Below, one piece after another: positions 10,101 to 17,830 of a stretch of DNA of 48,644 nt. A program made the translations under genes and the position numbers. The stretch's first letter is position 1; every line of letters begins with the position of its first letter. This DNA is from CAYLPT01 sp964385645 (GTDB lineage: Bacteria; Armatimonadota; Hebobacteria; Hebobacterales; Hebobacteraceae). The notes under the pieces are model-generated. The model was not told the DNA's origin, searched no databases, and saw only the letters and a list, made by a program, of their open reading frames with translations. The stretch is taken from the NCBI GenBank assembly GCA_964385645.1, contig CAYLPT010000068.1, forward strand, positions 1 through 48,644, written 5' to 3'.

Positions 10101-10427
10101 GCGCAGCATCCCGGGCAGCAGCAGCACGTAGACGCCGACGATGCCGCACATGACGCCATAGACGGCCAGGGGGTGGTAGCGGGTCCGGTCAATGAACCGG
10201 CCGGCGATGAAGCTGCCGAGGGCCAGCCCGGCGAAGAAGGCGGCCAGCACGGTGGCGATGGCGTAGGTGGTGATGCCGAACACCAGCCCGAACTGGCGCC
10301 CCCACACCACCTGGTAGATGAGGCTGGTCGCGCCGGAGACGAAGAAGATGGCGTAGATGGCCGCGCCCATCCACCGCCGCACCCGCGCGGGGCTCTCGCC
10401 GGCAATCCTCTGGCTCTCTGCCATCAC
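7101..10427 (-). CDS. Fused MFS-like / spermidine-synthase-like protein with C-terminal TPRs
   Basis: A 1108-residue three-part protein. Residues from about 15 to 480 form a polytopic membrane region beginning AAIYAIFFVSGATSLIYQVVWGR, typical of the fused MFS/spermidine-synthase family. Residues from about 500 to 770 are an aminopropyltransferase-like Rossmann domain: the nucleotide-binding motif IIGLGAGVSGG is near residue 570 and the acidic active-site region SADPIHP is near 645. The remainder is helical TPR-like repeats (ALTAAIGVSLQLGDL, AGLGLAALRRGDQ). The family is common in environmental bacteria and its substrate is unknown; spermidine synthesis should not be assumed. It heads the minus-strand operon with the Fsr-like transporter and two secreted glycosidase-type proteins. 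Confidence 0.85.
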   Translation of the reverse strand: MMAESQRIAGESPARVRRWMGAAIYAIFFVSGATSLIYQVVWGRQFGLVFGITTYAIATVLAAFFAGLALGSFIAGRFIDRTRYHPLAVYGVMCGIVGVYVLLLPGMLRIVEAAYPSVYEGIGESFALFTLFRFLASFVLLLIPTTLMGATLPVMSKLMVDREDVLGLSVGRLYAINTFGAVAGTMAAGFVLIPTAGVFTSTLVAALGDLSLAAVSLLLSRHPVFAPSRELAAVAPAADAGPAPLTRADRIILALSFMSGVTLLALEVVWMRSLVLVLGSTTYAFSTMLTAVLIGLALGAAVFAPFADPARNRGAIVAMLFFTAGLCAALGPAVINALPFVFLRLFDWTFGVWWLLIGTQFVVCFMVVFVPTFLSGASFPILVRMYSRGVSQVGRTVADVYAIDTFGGIVGSLLGGFVLVKWLGLQPSLTAVSLVLMGVGGCLAMALAKPWGRSLRIGVAAAMAAATIALVFAHPRFDTKLLFGGWGPYAGGYFVSRAAGSTVDTTDRYMQRLLYHREGVTASVDVLESGWGQRILSINAKPVATTYLYDMRALKMLGHLPVLLHPEPRDVLIIGLGAGVSGGIIASYPAVENVTIVELCAEVPGAAAKFADWNYQVLDNPKVKIVIHDGANYVKAVRRQYDVISADPIHPFVSGAGTLYSREHWERSKERLREGGILAQWLPLYQLSPRDFATILRTFLEVFPNATMWYSGIDTVIVGSKGPFAINADQLAEHMSAPEVLRDLLSMGVHEPADVLSWYVAGPDEIAQMAQGAPLNTVDRPLIEFSAPKAVARYGVSATMPFLLSALEQTPTHEVVQRLSELTRRPLDGAASQNVATARETWRWVMRSQMSYSYGYMGQYHDALLRAYQLRPHDRFVRRALADAQWSFGDVRWSEGYLREALELFRAAFENDPDSASALTAAIGVSLQLGDLLGAESLLARASPAQQEVFQVLVAAGQLALARNDYTQAEQAFRRAADRGQESPTMHAGLGLAALRRGDQRAAYTHFDRAIAIATSPADTIYDILTLCSGHGFSSAARPYAESLASLVTRAIAADPGSPGLYDYRALAYSILGRDAEAERDWATARSLRDWWQEPAPLLPLPEDRGWE

Positions 10428-10558
10428 TCACCCCTGGGGCGCCGGCCCCAGGGGCGGGCCGGCAAAGTGACAGGTCACGTGTCCCCTTGAGCGAATTCAT
10501 TTCTGCGCCAGCGGCGGGCGCTCCTCCTGCGGTCCCGCTGGCGCCAGGAGGCGAGGCC

Positions 10559-11743
10559 ATGCACGTCAGGGTCGGCCCCTCTGAAGGGGACTTCGTCGGC
10601 GACACCAACCGAGCGCTGCAGGAGGCGCTCGACGCGGTGGGCCGCTACGGGGGCGGGACGGTGGAGGTGGCGCCGGGCGTCTACACGCTCTACGACGCGG
10701 TGCGCCTGTGGCGGAACGTGAGGCTGGTCGGCGCCGGCCCCGGGGAGACGGTGCTCCGCAAGTGCCAGGGCGCGCGCAGCGAGTTCGCGGTGGACGCCGA
10801 CTACGGGCAGCGCAAGGTCACCGTCGCCGACCCCCGCGGCTTCGCGGCCGGCATGGGCGTGGTGGTCAGGGACGAGCGCTCCGGCGGCTGGCACGACAGC
10901 CTCGCCACCATCACCCTGGTGCAGGGGAACGTGCTCTACCTGGACCGGGGGCTGGTGTCGGACTACGACGGCGACGCCGGGGGGCGGGTGGCCAACTGCT
11001 TCCCCCTGGTGGCCGGCTGGGACGTGGACTCGGTGGTGGTGGAGGGGCTGTGCGTGGACGGCAACCGGGAGGCTAACGACCCGATCAATGGCTGCATCGG
11101 GGGCGGGATCTACCTCCAGCGGGCGCGGGGCTGCCGGATCGCCGACTGCCGGGTGGTGGACTTCGCCGGCGACGGCATCAGCTTCCAGACCACCCAGGAC
11201 GTAGTGGTCGAGAGGTGTGAGGTCACCCGCGTCAGCGGCCTCGGGCTGCACCCCGGCACGGGCAGCGCGCGGGCGGTGGTGCGAGGGTGTCGGTCCCATG
11301 GGAACGGGGGCGACGGGCTCTTCCTGTGTTGGCGGGTGCAGGAGGGGCGCTTCGAGGACAACGAGCTGCTGAACAACGGCGGCCATGGGATCTCGATCGG
11401 CCACAAGGACACCGACAACCTGATCTGCGGCAACGTGATAAGGGGCAACGCGGGGCACGGGGTGTACTTCCGCCACGAGAAGGCGACCAACGCAGGGAGC
11501 CGCAATACCCTTCGGTCCAACACCATCGAGGACAACGGAGGGTGCGGGATCTGCGTGGACGGGGCCACCACAGACTTGCTGATCGAGGGCAACACCATCC
11601 GAGACACCCGTCGCGGGTCCGGCCGCACCCAGCGGGTCGGCATCCGGGTGGGGGAGCGCGCGGCGCGGATACGGGCCCTGCACAACATCATCGAGAACCA
11701 CCCGGAGGCGGCGGTGCAGGGGGCGCTCGAGGGGGCTGGCTAG
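10559..11743 (+). CDS. Right-handed parallel beta-helix (pectate-lyase-like) protein
   Basis: A 394-residue protein. An N-terminal segment NRALQEALDAVGRYGGGTVEVAPGVYTL matches the start of pectate-lyase-superfamily proteins and is followed by parallel beta-helix rungs with NGGHGISIGH, GNAGHGVYF and EDNGGCGICV repeats. Such folds bind or cleave polysaccharides, but no catalytic set can be assigned. I chose ATG 10559 because AGGAGG at 10546-10551 stands seven bases upstream; an in-frame start at 10487 would add 24 unmatched residues. No signal peptide is visible. Its TAG overlaps the tatC TAG in a shared CTAG palindrome at 11740-11743. Confidence 0.8.
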   Translation: MHVRVGPSEGDFVGDTNRALQEALDAVGRYGGGTVEVAPGVYTLYDAVRLWRNVRLVGAGPGETVLRKCQGARSEFAVDADYGQRKVTVADPRGFAAGMGVVVRDERSGGWHDSLATITLVQGNVLYLDRGLVSDYDGDAGGRVANCFPLVAGWDVDSVVVEGLCVDGNREANDPINGCIGGGIYLQRARGCRIADCRVVDFAGDGISFQTTQDVVVERCEVTRVSGLGLHPGTGSARAVVRGCRSHGNGGDGLFLCWRVQEGRFEDNELLNNGGHGISIGHKDTDNLICGNVIRGNAGHGVYFRHEKATNAGSRNTLRSNTIEDNGGCGICVDGATTDLLIEGNTIRDTRRGSGRTQRVGIRVGERAARIRALHNIIENHPEAAVQGALEGAG

Positions 11744-12498
11744 CCGGCCGGCGACTCCTCCCGGGCGGCCCTGCGGGCGCGGCGCTCGACGATCTTGACG
11801 GCGCCGATGGTGCCGACGTAGAGCACGAACAGGGGCAGCGCGCACACGGTCATGGTGATGGGGTCCCAGGTGGGGGTGATGAGGGCGGCGAGGAGGAAGC
11901 ACCCCACCAGCGCCTCCCGCCACCGGCGCACGAGCATCCCCGAGTCCACGAGGCCGATCTTGGCCAGCAGCACCAGCACGATGGGGAGCTGGAAGCCGAG
12001 CCCGAAGGCGAGGTAGAACTTCAGCAGCAGCACGATGGTCTCGTTGAGAGTCAGCCAGGCGCGGGTATCGGGCGGGATGAAGCGCAAGAGGGCGGCGACC
12101 GAGGGGCCGGTGACGAGGTACCCCGTGGCGACGCCGAGCAGGAAGAGCAGACCCGCCACGGGGACGAGGGGCCCGGCGGCGCGCCGCTCGCGCCGCGTCA
12201 GGCCGGGGGCGACGAAGGCCCACACCTCCCAGAAGATGAAGGGCCCCGCCAGGATGAGGCCGGCGACGAGCGCGATCTCAACCTTGACGAGCAGCCCCTC
12301 GAGCAGCCCGCGGACGGTGAGCTCGCCTCCGACGCTCTCCAGGGGCCCCCGGATGGGCCGGACCATGAGCAGGTAGATGTGATCGAAGAAGGCCCAGGCC
12401 AGCGACATGCCCAGGGCCGCGTAGAGGAGCGCGCGCAGCACCCGCGCGCGGAGCTCCGTCAGGTGGGTCACGAGATCGGCGCGCTCGTCCTCTCTCAT
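11740..12498 (-). CDS. tatC: Twin-arginine translocase subunit TatC
   Basis: A 252-residue integral membrane protein with six predicted helices and the conserved N-terminal cytosolic motif HLTELRARV, which docks the twin-arginine signal. GPFIFWEVWAFVAPGLTRRER is the conserved region around helices 2-3, with its essential acidic residue. TatC recognises folded Tat substrates at the inner membrane. Two likely Tat substrates lie next door: the molybdenum hydroxylase large subunit (13097-15184) and superoxide dismutase (15189-15899). No tatA or tatB is visible, so they must lie elsewhere. It is divergent from the 2Fe-2S gene, with about 107 bases between starts. Confidence 0.95.
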   Translation of the reverse strand: MREDERADLVTHLTELRARVLRALLYAALGMSLAWAFFDHIYLLMVRPIRGPLESVGGELTVRGLLEGLLVKVEIALVAGLILAGPFIFWEVWAFVAPGLTRRERRAAGPLVPVAGLLFLLGVATGYLVTGPSVAALLRFIPPDTRAWLTLNETIVLLLKFYLAFGLGFQLPIVLVLLAKIGLVDSGMLVRRWREALVGCFLLAALITPTWDPITMTVCALPLFVLYVGTIGAVKIVERRARRAAREESPAG

Positions 12499-12605
12499 TG
12501 CAGCCAGAGGTGATTTCGGCGGCCGGCGCCGCCTCCCCTGTGGGGCCGGCGGGGCCCGCCGCGCACAGGAGAAAGGGGCGGGGAACCCGAAACAGCGCGT
12601 CGGCC

Positions 12606-13100
12606 ATGGCGGAATCGCGCGAGAGCCTCGAGACGATCCTGATCCGCGTCAACGGCGTCGAGCGCCGGCTCCAGTTGGAGGGCTCCCGGAGCCTGCTGAG
12701 CGTGCTGCGGACCGAGCTGGGCCTCACCGGCACGAAGTACGGCTGCGGGGCGGGAGAGTGTGGGGCCTGCACGGTGCTCGTGGGCGACCAGGCGGTGCGC
12801 TCCTGTACCCTGCCGGTCTCGCACCTCCGCGGCCGCAGCGTCACCACCATCGAGGGGCTCGCCGCCGGCGGCGCCCTCCACCCGGTGCAGCAGGCATTCC
12901 TCGACGCGCAGGCCTTCCAGTGCGGCTACTGCACGCCCGGCCTGATCATGGGCGCGGTGGCGCTGCTGCGCCGCAGCGCGCGGCCCAGCGAGCTGGAGAT
13001 ACGGGAGGCGCTGGCGGGCCACCTGTGCCGCTGCGGGGTCTACAGCCGCGTGGTCCAAGCGGTCCGACTTGCCGCGGCGAAGCTCCAGGAGCAGCCGTGA
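12606..13100 (+). CDS. 2Fe-2S subunit of a xanthine-dehydrogenase-family molybdenum hydroxylase
   Basis: A 164-residue protein with the two [2Fe-2S] clusters of this family. The plant-ferredoxin-type ligands are KYGCGAGECGACTVL and the later RSCTLP cysteine; the second cluster lies in FQCGYCTPG and HLCRCG. It passes electrons from the molybdenum subunit. It is closest in layout to IorA/CoxS small subunits. I chose ATG 12606 because the ferredoxin fold begins directly after it (ETILIRVNGVERRL). Its stop overlaps the large-subunit GTG (GTGA), so the two are coupled. It has no signal peptide and presumably travels with the Tat-exported partner. No FAD subunit gene is adjacent, which fits the IorAB type. 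Confidence 0.88.
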   Translation: MAESRESLETILIRVNGVERRLQLEGSRSLLSVLRTELGLTGTKYGCGAGECGACTVLVGDQAVRSCTLPVSHLRGRSVTTIEGLAAGGALHPVQQAFLDAQAFQCGYCTPGLIMGAVALLRRSARPSELEIREALAGHLCRCGVYSRVVQAVRLAAAKLQEQP

Positions 13101-15184
13101 GCGCCCAGCACGCGGGCCTGACGCGGCGGGAGTTCCTGCGGCTGTCCGGCGGCCTGCTGGTGCTCTTTGGGCTCGCCCCGGAGCTGGCGCGGGAGGCCGC
13201 CGGGGCGGCCGGGGGTGGCGAGGAGCTGTCCTCTTGGCTGCACGTCGGCCCGGACGGCCGGGTGACGGTCTTCGCCGACGCCCAGCCCCTGGGGCAGGGC
13301 ATCGCCACCGCGCTCGCGCAGCTCGCCGCGGAGGAGCTGGGGGTCGAGGTCTCTGTGGTGTCGGTCGTCCTGGGCGACACCGATCGCGTCGTGCGCCGCG
13401 AGGCCGCGGCGCCCGCCGCGGCGCTGGCGACCGTCGGGGCGCGGGTGCGGGAGGCCGCCGCGGAGGCGCGGGAGGCGCTGGCCGCGCTTGCCGCCGAGGA
13501 CTGGGGCGTGCCGCGGGCGTCAGTCGTGGTGGAGGGCGGAAAGGTGGCGCTGCGCGACCAGCCGGGCCGGGTGCGGCCCATCGGGGAACTGGTCAGGGGC
13601 CGGCGGCTGGTGCGGCGGGCGGGCCCGCGGGCGGCTCCGCGGCCGCCCGGGGAGCGGCGAGTGGTGGGGACATCGGCGCCGAGGGTGGACGGGCGCGCGC
13701 TGGTGACCGGCGAGGCGCGCTTCGTCGGGGACCTCCGGGTTCCGGAGATGGTCTACGCGGCGGTGTTCCGCCCGCCGTGCCTGGGGGCGCGGCTGGTCAG
13801 CGTGGACACCCGCGCCGCCGCGGGGCAGCCCGGGGTCATCGCGGTGGCGAGGCAGGCCGACTTCATCGCTGTCGTCGCCACCCGGCCCGACCTCGCCGAG
13901 CGCGCCCTCCAGCACCTCCAGGCGACCTGGGAGGAGCCGGACCATCCCTCGCTGGAGCGGCTATACCGGGACCTCCGGGAGAGCGCGCAGGTCGCGGAGG
14001 TGGTGCAGGAGAGCGGAAACGTGGAGGCCGCGCTCGCCGGCGCGCGGCGCGGCTTCAGCGCCGCCTACCGGGCCGCCTTCGTGGCCCACGCGCCCATCGA
14101 GCCTCAGGGCGCGCTCGCCGTCCCCGAGGGCGAGAGGATGACTGTCTACGCGAACACCCAGCGGCCCTTCGAGCACCGGGCCGCGGTGGCGGAGGCGCTG
14201 GGCATCCCGCCCGCCGGCGTCCGCGTGATCGTGCCGCCGGTGGGGGGCGCGTTCGGGGGCAAGGACGCGCCCGAGGTGTCGGTGCGGGCGGCCCGGCTCG
14301 CCCGCCTGGTGGGCCGGCCGGTGAGCCTGGTTAGGAGTCGCCGCGAGGAGATGACCTGGGGCTACTTCCGACCCGCGGCGCTCATCGAGGTGCGCTGCGG
14401 GGTGGGCGCCGACGGCCGGGTGGCGGCCTGGGAGGCGGATGTCCTGAACTGCGGGCCGCGGGGGGCGGCGCTGCCGTACGGGTTCCCGAATGTGCGCGTC
14501 CGCTCGCACCGGTGCCGTTCACCCCTGCCGCAGGGGCATTGGCGAGGCGATGGCGGATCGGCCAACGCCTTTGCGCGGGAGGTCCACCTGGACCACGTGG
14601 CGAGCGAGCTGGGGGCCGACCCGGTCGAGTTCCGGCTCCGCCACCTCGCGGGCGATGAGCGGCTCGCCGCGGTGCTGCGGGCGGCGGCGGAGCGCTTCGG
14701 CTGGCGCCCCCGCCACGCGCCGACCGGCCGAGGCGTGGGGGTGGCGTGCGCGGTGGACGGCGGGGTGCGGGTGGCCGAGATCGCGGAGGTCCAGGTGGAG
14801 CGCAGCTCGGGCGCGGTGCGCGTCCGGCGGGTCGTGGTGGCGCAGGACAGCGGTCTGGTCGTGAACCCCGACGGGCTCGGCAACCAGATCGAGGGCGCGG
14901 TGGTGATGGGCCTGGGCTTCACGCTCCGGGAGGCGGTGCGCTGCGAGCAGGGGCGCATTCTCTCCGACCGCTTCCTGTCCTACCCGATCCCGACGTTCCG
15001 GGACGCGCCCGAGGTGGAGGTCGTCCTGGCGCCACAGCCGCTCGAACCCCCACGGGGCGGCGGCGTCGCACCCATCATGCCCATCGCCGCGGCCGTCGCC
15101 AACGCCATCTTCGACGCCACGGGCCGGCGGCTGCGCGACCTGCCGATGACGCCGGACCGCGTGCTGGCCGCGCTGCGCGGGTAG
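13097..15184 (+). CDS. Molybdopterin-binding subunit, IorB-like, with Tat signal and a substituted catalytic glutamate
   Basis: A 695-residue large subunit of the isoquinoline 1-oxidoreductase-like branch. Residues 9-20 (TRREFLRLSGGL) form a twin-arginine signal, so the complex is expected outside the cytoplasmic membrane. Cofactor motifs include PPVGGAFGGKDAPE and SPLPQGHWRGDGGSAN. The C-terminal region reads GGGVAPIMPIAAAVANAIFDATG; relatives have G-x-G-E-P-P there, with the Glu acting as general base. Here the Glu position is Val657. The codon GTC differs at two bases from GAG or GAA, so a single miscall does not explain it. Substrate and activity are uncertain. It starts at GTG in the GTGA overlap with the 2Fe-2S gene. 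Confidence 0.85.
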   Translation: MSAQHAGLTRREFLRLSGGLLVLFGLAPELAREAAGAAGGGEELSSWLHVGPDGRVTVFADAQPLGQGIATALAQLAAEELGVEVSVVSVVLGDTDRVVRREAAAPAAALATVGARVREAAAEAREALAALAAEDWGVPRASVVVEGGKVALRDQPGRVRPIGELVRGRRLVRRAGPRAAPRPPGERRVVGTSAPRVDGRALVTGEARFVGDLRVPEMVYAAVFRPPCLGARLVSVDTRAAAGQPGVIAVARQADFIAVVATRPDLAERALQHLQATWEEPDHPSLERLYRDLRESAQVAEVVQESGNVEAALAGARRGFSAAYRAAFVAHAPIEPQGALAVPEGERMTVYANTQRPFEHRAAVAEALGIPPAGVRVIVPPVGGAFGGKDAPEVSVRAARLARLVGRPVSLVRSRREEMTWGYFRPAALIEVRCGVGADGRVAAWEADVLNCGPRGAALPYGFPNVRVRSHRCRSPLPQGHWRGDGGSANAFAREVHLDHVASELGADPVEFRLRHLAGDERLAAVLRAAAERFGWRPRHAPTGRGVGVACAVDGGVRVAEIAEVQVERSSGAVRVRRVVVAQDSGLVVNPDGLGNQIEGAVVMGLGFTLREAVRCEQGRILSDRFLSYPIPTFRDAPEVEVVLAPQPLEPPRGGGVAPIMPIAAAVANAIFDATGRRLRDLPMTPDRVLAALRG

Positions 15185-15188
15185 GCGC

Positions 15189-15899
<711 letters not shown>

Positions 15900-16593
15900 C
15901 GGTGATCGAATCCTCCCCGGGGCCGATCCGGCGGGGCCGGGACCGAGCTTGGTTCGGAGGGCTGCGCCCCATCCCTGGCGCGAGATGACGACGCGCGGGG
16001 CGGCTTTGTTCGCGGGACGCGACAGGCGGGGCGCAGTCTGGGGCCTGGAGGTGCGAGACACGCCGAGGCCATCGGAGCAGCGTTCCTGCCGCGACGGCAG
16101 AGGGACAAGCCCCAGCACGGTCGCGACACGACTGTCGCTCCTGGGGAGAGGCGGCCCCACGCGCCCCCTCGCTGCCCCGTCCCGCGCACTCCTCGCCCAT
16201 GGCGCTCCCCCGGACCGCAACGGCGAAAGCCGGCCTCCCTCCCCTAGGTCACCCGCGCTGTCCAGGGCCCCGGGGGCAGAGGGCGGCTCGCCACCCGTAG
16301 CTCCTTGGCGCTCGGCCGAGCGTGAAGGGGGAAGGGTGGTGGAGGAAGGTGGAGACACGAACAGACTCTCTCCCAGTGCGGACCAGGTGTGCGGACTATG
16401 TGGACGAGTGCGTCGGCAGCACTGCTGGCACTCGAAGCCAGGTGAGTCGCGAAACACGGGCCGGCCGGATGGGGATTGCTCGACATTCGACCAACCGGGA
16501 ATCGAGGGCCGGAGGTCAAGGCTCGCGGCGGAGCGAAGGCAGCACTAGATGAACTGAGCGACGCGGGTGTCGGCTAGCGGTAGGCTCACGGCC
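15900..16593. other. Gene-poor stretch at the left edge of the accessory region
   Basis: Several frames stay open by high G+C content alone, but none shows family similarity, a ribosome binding site or sensible composition on either strand. The stretch lies between the dense flanking operons and the fluoride operons, so it probably marks the left border of inserted or rearranged DNA. No inverted repeats or transposase motifs were found. Confidence 0.4.
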
Positions 16594-16806
16594 ATGGCGC
16601 CAAGAGAGCACGGCAGGAAGGAGCGCAAGGGTTCGTCACGCCGTCCGCCCAAGACGGTTGAGCCGGCGGAGTGGGGCGGGCTCCAGGTGGCGGACAGACT
16701 CGTCGACATAGCTGACGAACTGGGGTACGAGCTGGAGACCGAGGAAGGGGCTGGCTCCGGCGAGTCCGCCACCTCGGTCGGATCGGCTGACCAGATAGCC
16801 GGGTAA
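16594..16806 (+). CDS. Small hypothetical protein
   Basis: A possible 70-residue protein: a basic N-terminus (PREHGRKERKGSSRRPPK) followed by an acidic helical segment (VADRLVDIADELGYELETEEG) and a low-complexity tail. The charge pattern looks more protein-like than the shadow frames nearby, but there is no recognisable family and no good ribosome binding site. It ends 63 bases before the promoter of the first fluoride operon and on the same strand. It may be a remnant. Weakly supported. Confidence 0.3.
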   Translation: MAPREHGRKERKGSSRRPPKTVEPAEWGGLQVADRLVDIADELGYELETEEGAGSGESATSVGSADQIAG

Positions 16807-16869
16807 TGCGCCCCCAGGCGATCTCCAGGCAGCACAGGCACGAGGGAGGAGGTACGGCCGCGGTAGTCC

Positions 16870-16899
16870 TTGACTAGTGGCCTGCATTCGGACTAGTAT
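16870..16899 (+). promoter_or_regulatory. Sigma70-type promoter of fluoride operon 1
   Basis: TTGACT (16870-16875), 18-base spacer, TAGTAT (16894-16899). The predicted start, about 7-9 bases downstream, falls at the first bases of the riboswitch, as in operon 2. Confidence 0.7.
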
Positions 16900-16907
16900 G
16901 CCAGACA

Positions 16908-16999
16908 GGCGATGGAGGCCGCCCAGGCTGGAAGCGCCGGCCTGAACAGCCCACCGGGCTAATGGCTCCTGCTTCGCGATTGCGCGGGTCAGGAGCCAT
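16908..16999 (+). promoter_or_regulatory. Fluoride riboswitch (crcB motif) 1
   Basis: The aptamer starts GGCGATGGAGGCCGCC (P1 hairpin), continues through a variable hairpin to CTGAACAGCC, a short P2 hairpin AGCCC-ACC-GGGCT, and TAATGGCTCCTG. The GGAG of the P1 loop can pair with CTCC to form the fluoride-site pseudoknot. The same CTCC is also the 5' arm of a perfect 10-base stem, ATGGCTCCTG (16962-16971) with CAGGAGCCAT (16990-16999), so the two folds exclude each other. Only TTT follows the stem, so termination is weaker than at riboswitch 2; translational control remains possible because the GAGG at 17007-17010 lies just beyond it. It controls DUF6062 and, probably, enolase and the rest of operon 1. 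Confidence 0.88.
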
Positions 17000-17015
17000 C
17001 AGCTTTGAGGTGACC

Positions 17016-17792
17016 ATGAACAAGGGCTTGACCTGGATCACTCTTAGGCAGGGCCTGGAAGAGCCGGGCTGTCCGATCTGCAACATCCTCGCGGACGGCG
17101 CCAGGCGCAGTCTCTCGGTCTTCCTGTACGAAGAGGTGAACGACCCGGAGATGCGGCTTCGCCTCATCGAGAGCAACGGATGGTGTCCCCACCATACGCT
17201 GCTCCTCCTCACCATCGAGCACCGGGGACACCCAGACCACCTGGGATCGGCCATTGTGTACGAAAGCTTGCTCGGGGCCGTATACCGTCGTCTGGACGAG
17301 GCCCGCGGCAGGTATGGGCGATCCGCACCGGAGCAGGGCGTTCGCCGACGGCGACGAGAGTTGCTTGAGATCGCCCGCGCCCTTGGTCCGCCCCGTGCGT
17401 GCCCGGCATGTGAGTCGGAAGAGGAGCGCGAGGAGGCGCAGACCGGCTTCTTCGTGGAGACGCTGTTCGATCCTGACCTGGGCGTGGAGTTCAGGCAGCT
17501 GTACGAGAAGTCGGAAGGATTGTGCTACCGCCATTTGGTGGGCTGTCTGCGGCGGTGTGTCACTCGTGAACAGGCGGCGGAACTCCTTGACCTGGAACGG
17601 CCCAGGTGGCGCTCGCTGGCTGCGGAGGTGGGCGACTACGCACGGAAGCACGAGCATCGCCATCGCCAGGAGCCGTTTGGGGGCGAGCTCGATTCCTGGG
17701 CGCGGGCGGCGCGCAAGCTGGCAGGGCATCGGCCCCCTGGGACGAGCCTGGAGAGGCTGATTGCACTGACACGAAAGCGGGAGGCGCGCTGA
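17016..17792 (+). CDS. DUF6062 family protein, copy 1
   Basis: A 258-residue soluble protein. Two copies of the same cysteine/histidine unit are visible: C19xxC22 with C57xxH60, and C129xxC132 with C170xxH173, each about 38-41 residues apart. These are plausible metal sites. The C-terminal signature RKHEHRHRQEPFGGELDSW..AARKLAG matches the DUF6062 tail (in Firmicutes: K-D-Y-R, P-W-G, R-x-x-x-K-L-x-G). The family has no established function that I know of. The ATG at 17016 has GAGG five bases upstream. It is the first gene after fluoride riboswitch 1, as copy 2 is after riboswitch 2, which ties it to the fluoride response. A metal-dependent or redox adaptor role is inference. Confidence 0.85.
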   Translation: MNKGLTWITLRQGLEEPGCPICNILADGARRSLSVFLYEEVNDPEMRLRLIESNGWCPHHTLLLLTIEHRGHPDHLGSAIVYESLLGAVYRRLDEARGRYGRSAPEQGVRRRRRELLEIARALGPPRACPACESEEEREEAQTGFFVETLFDPDLGVEFRQLYEKSEGLCYRHLVGCLRRCVTREQAAELLDLERPRWRSLAAEVGDYARKHEHRHRQEPFGGELDSWARAARKLAGHRPPGTSLERLIALTRKREAR

Positions 17793-17830
17793 AGACGTGA
17801 CCGCGACGGTGGCTGACCGGGATCCAACGA

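Noticed and set aside
7335..10490. 1051-codon plus-strand open frame opposite the MFS/spermidine-synthase-like gene
   Set aside because: Shadow frame rich in G, E, D and H with no recognisable fold; the minus-strand protein is well supported.
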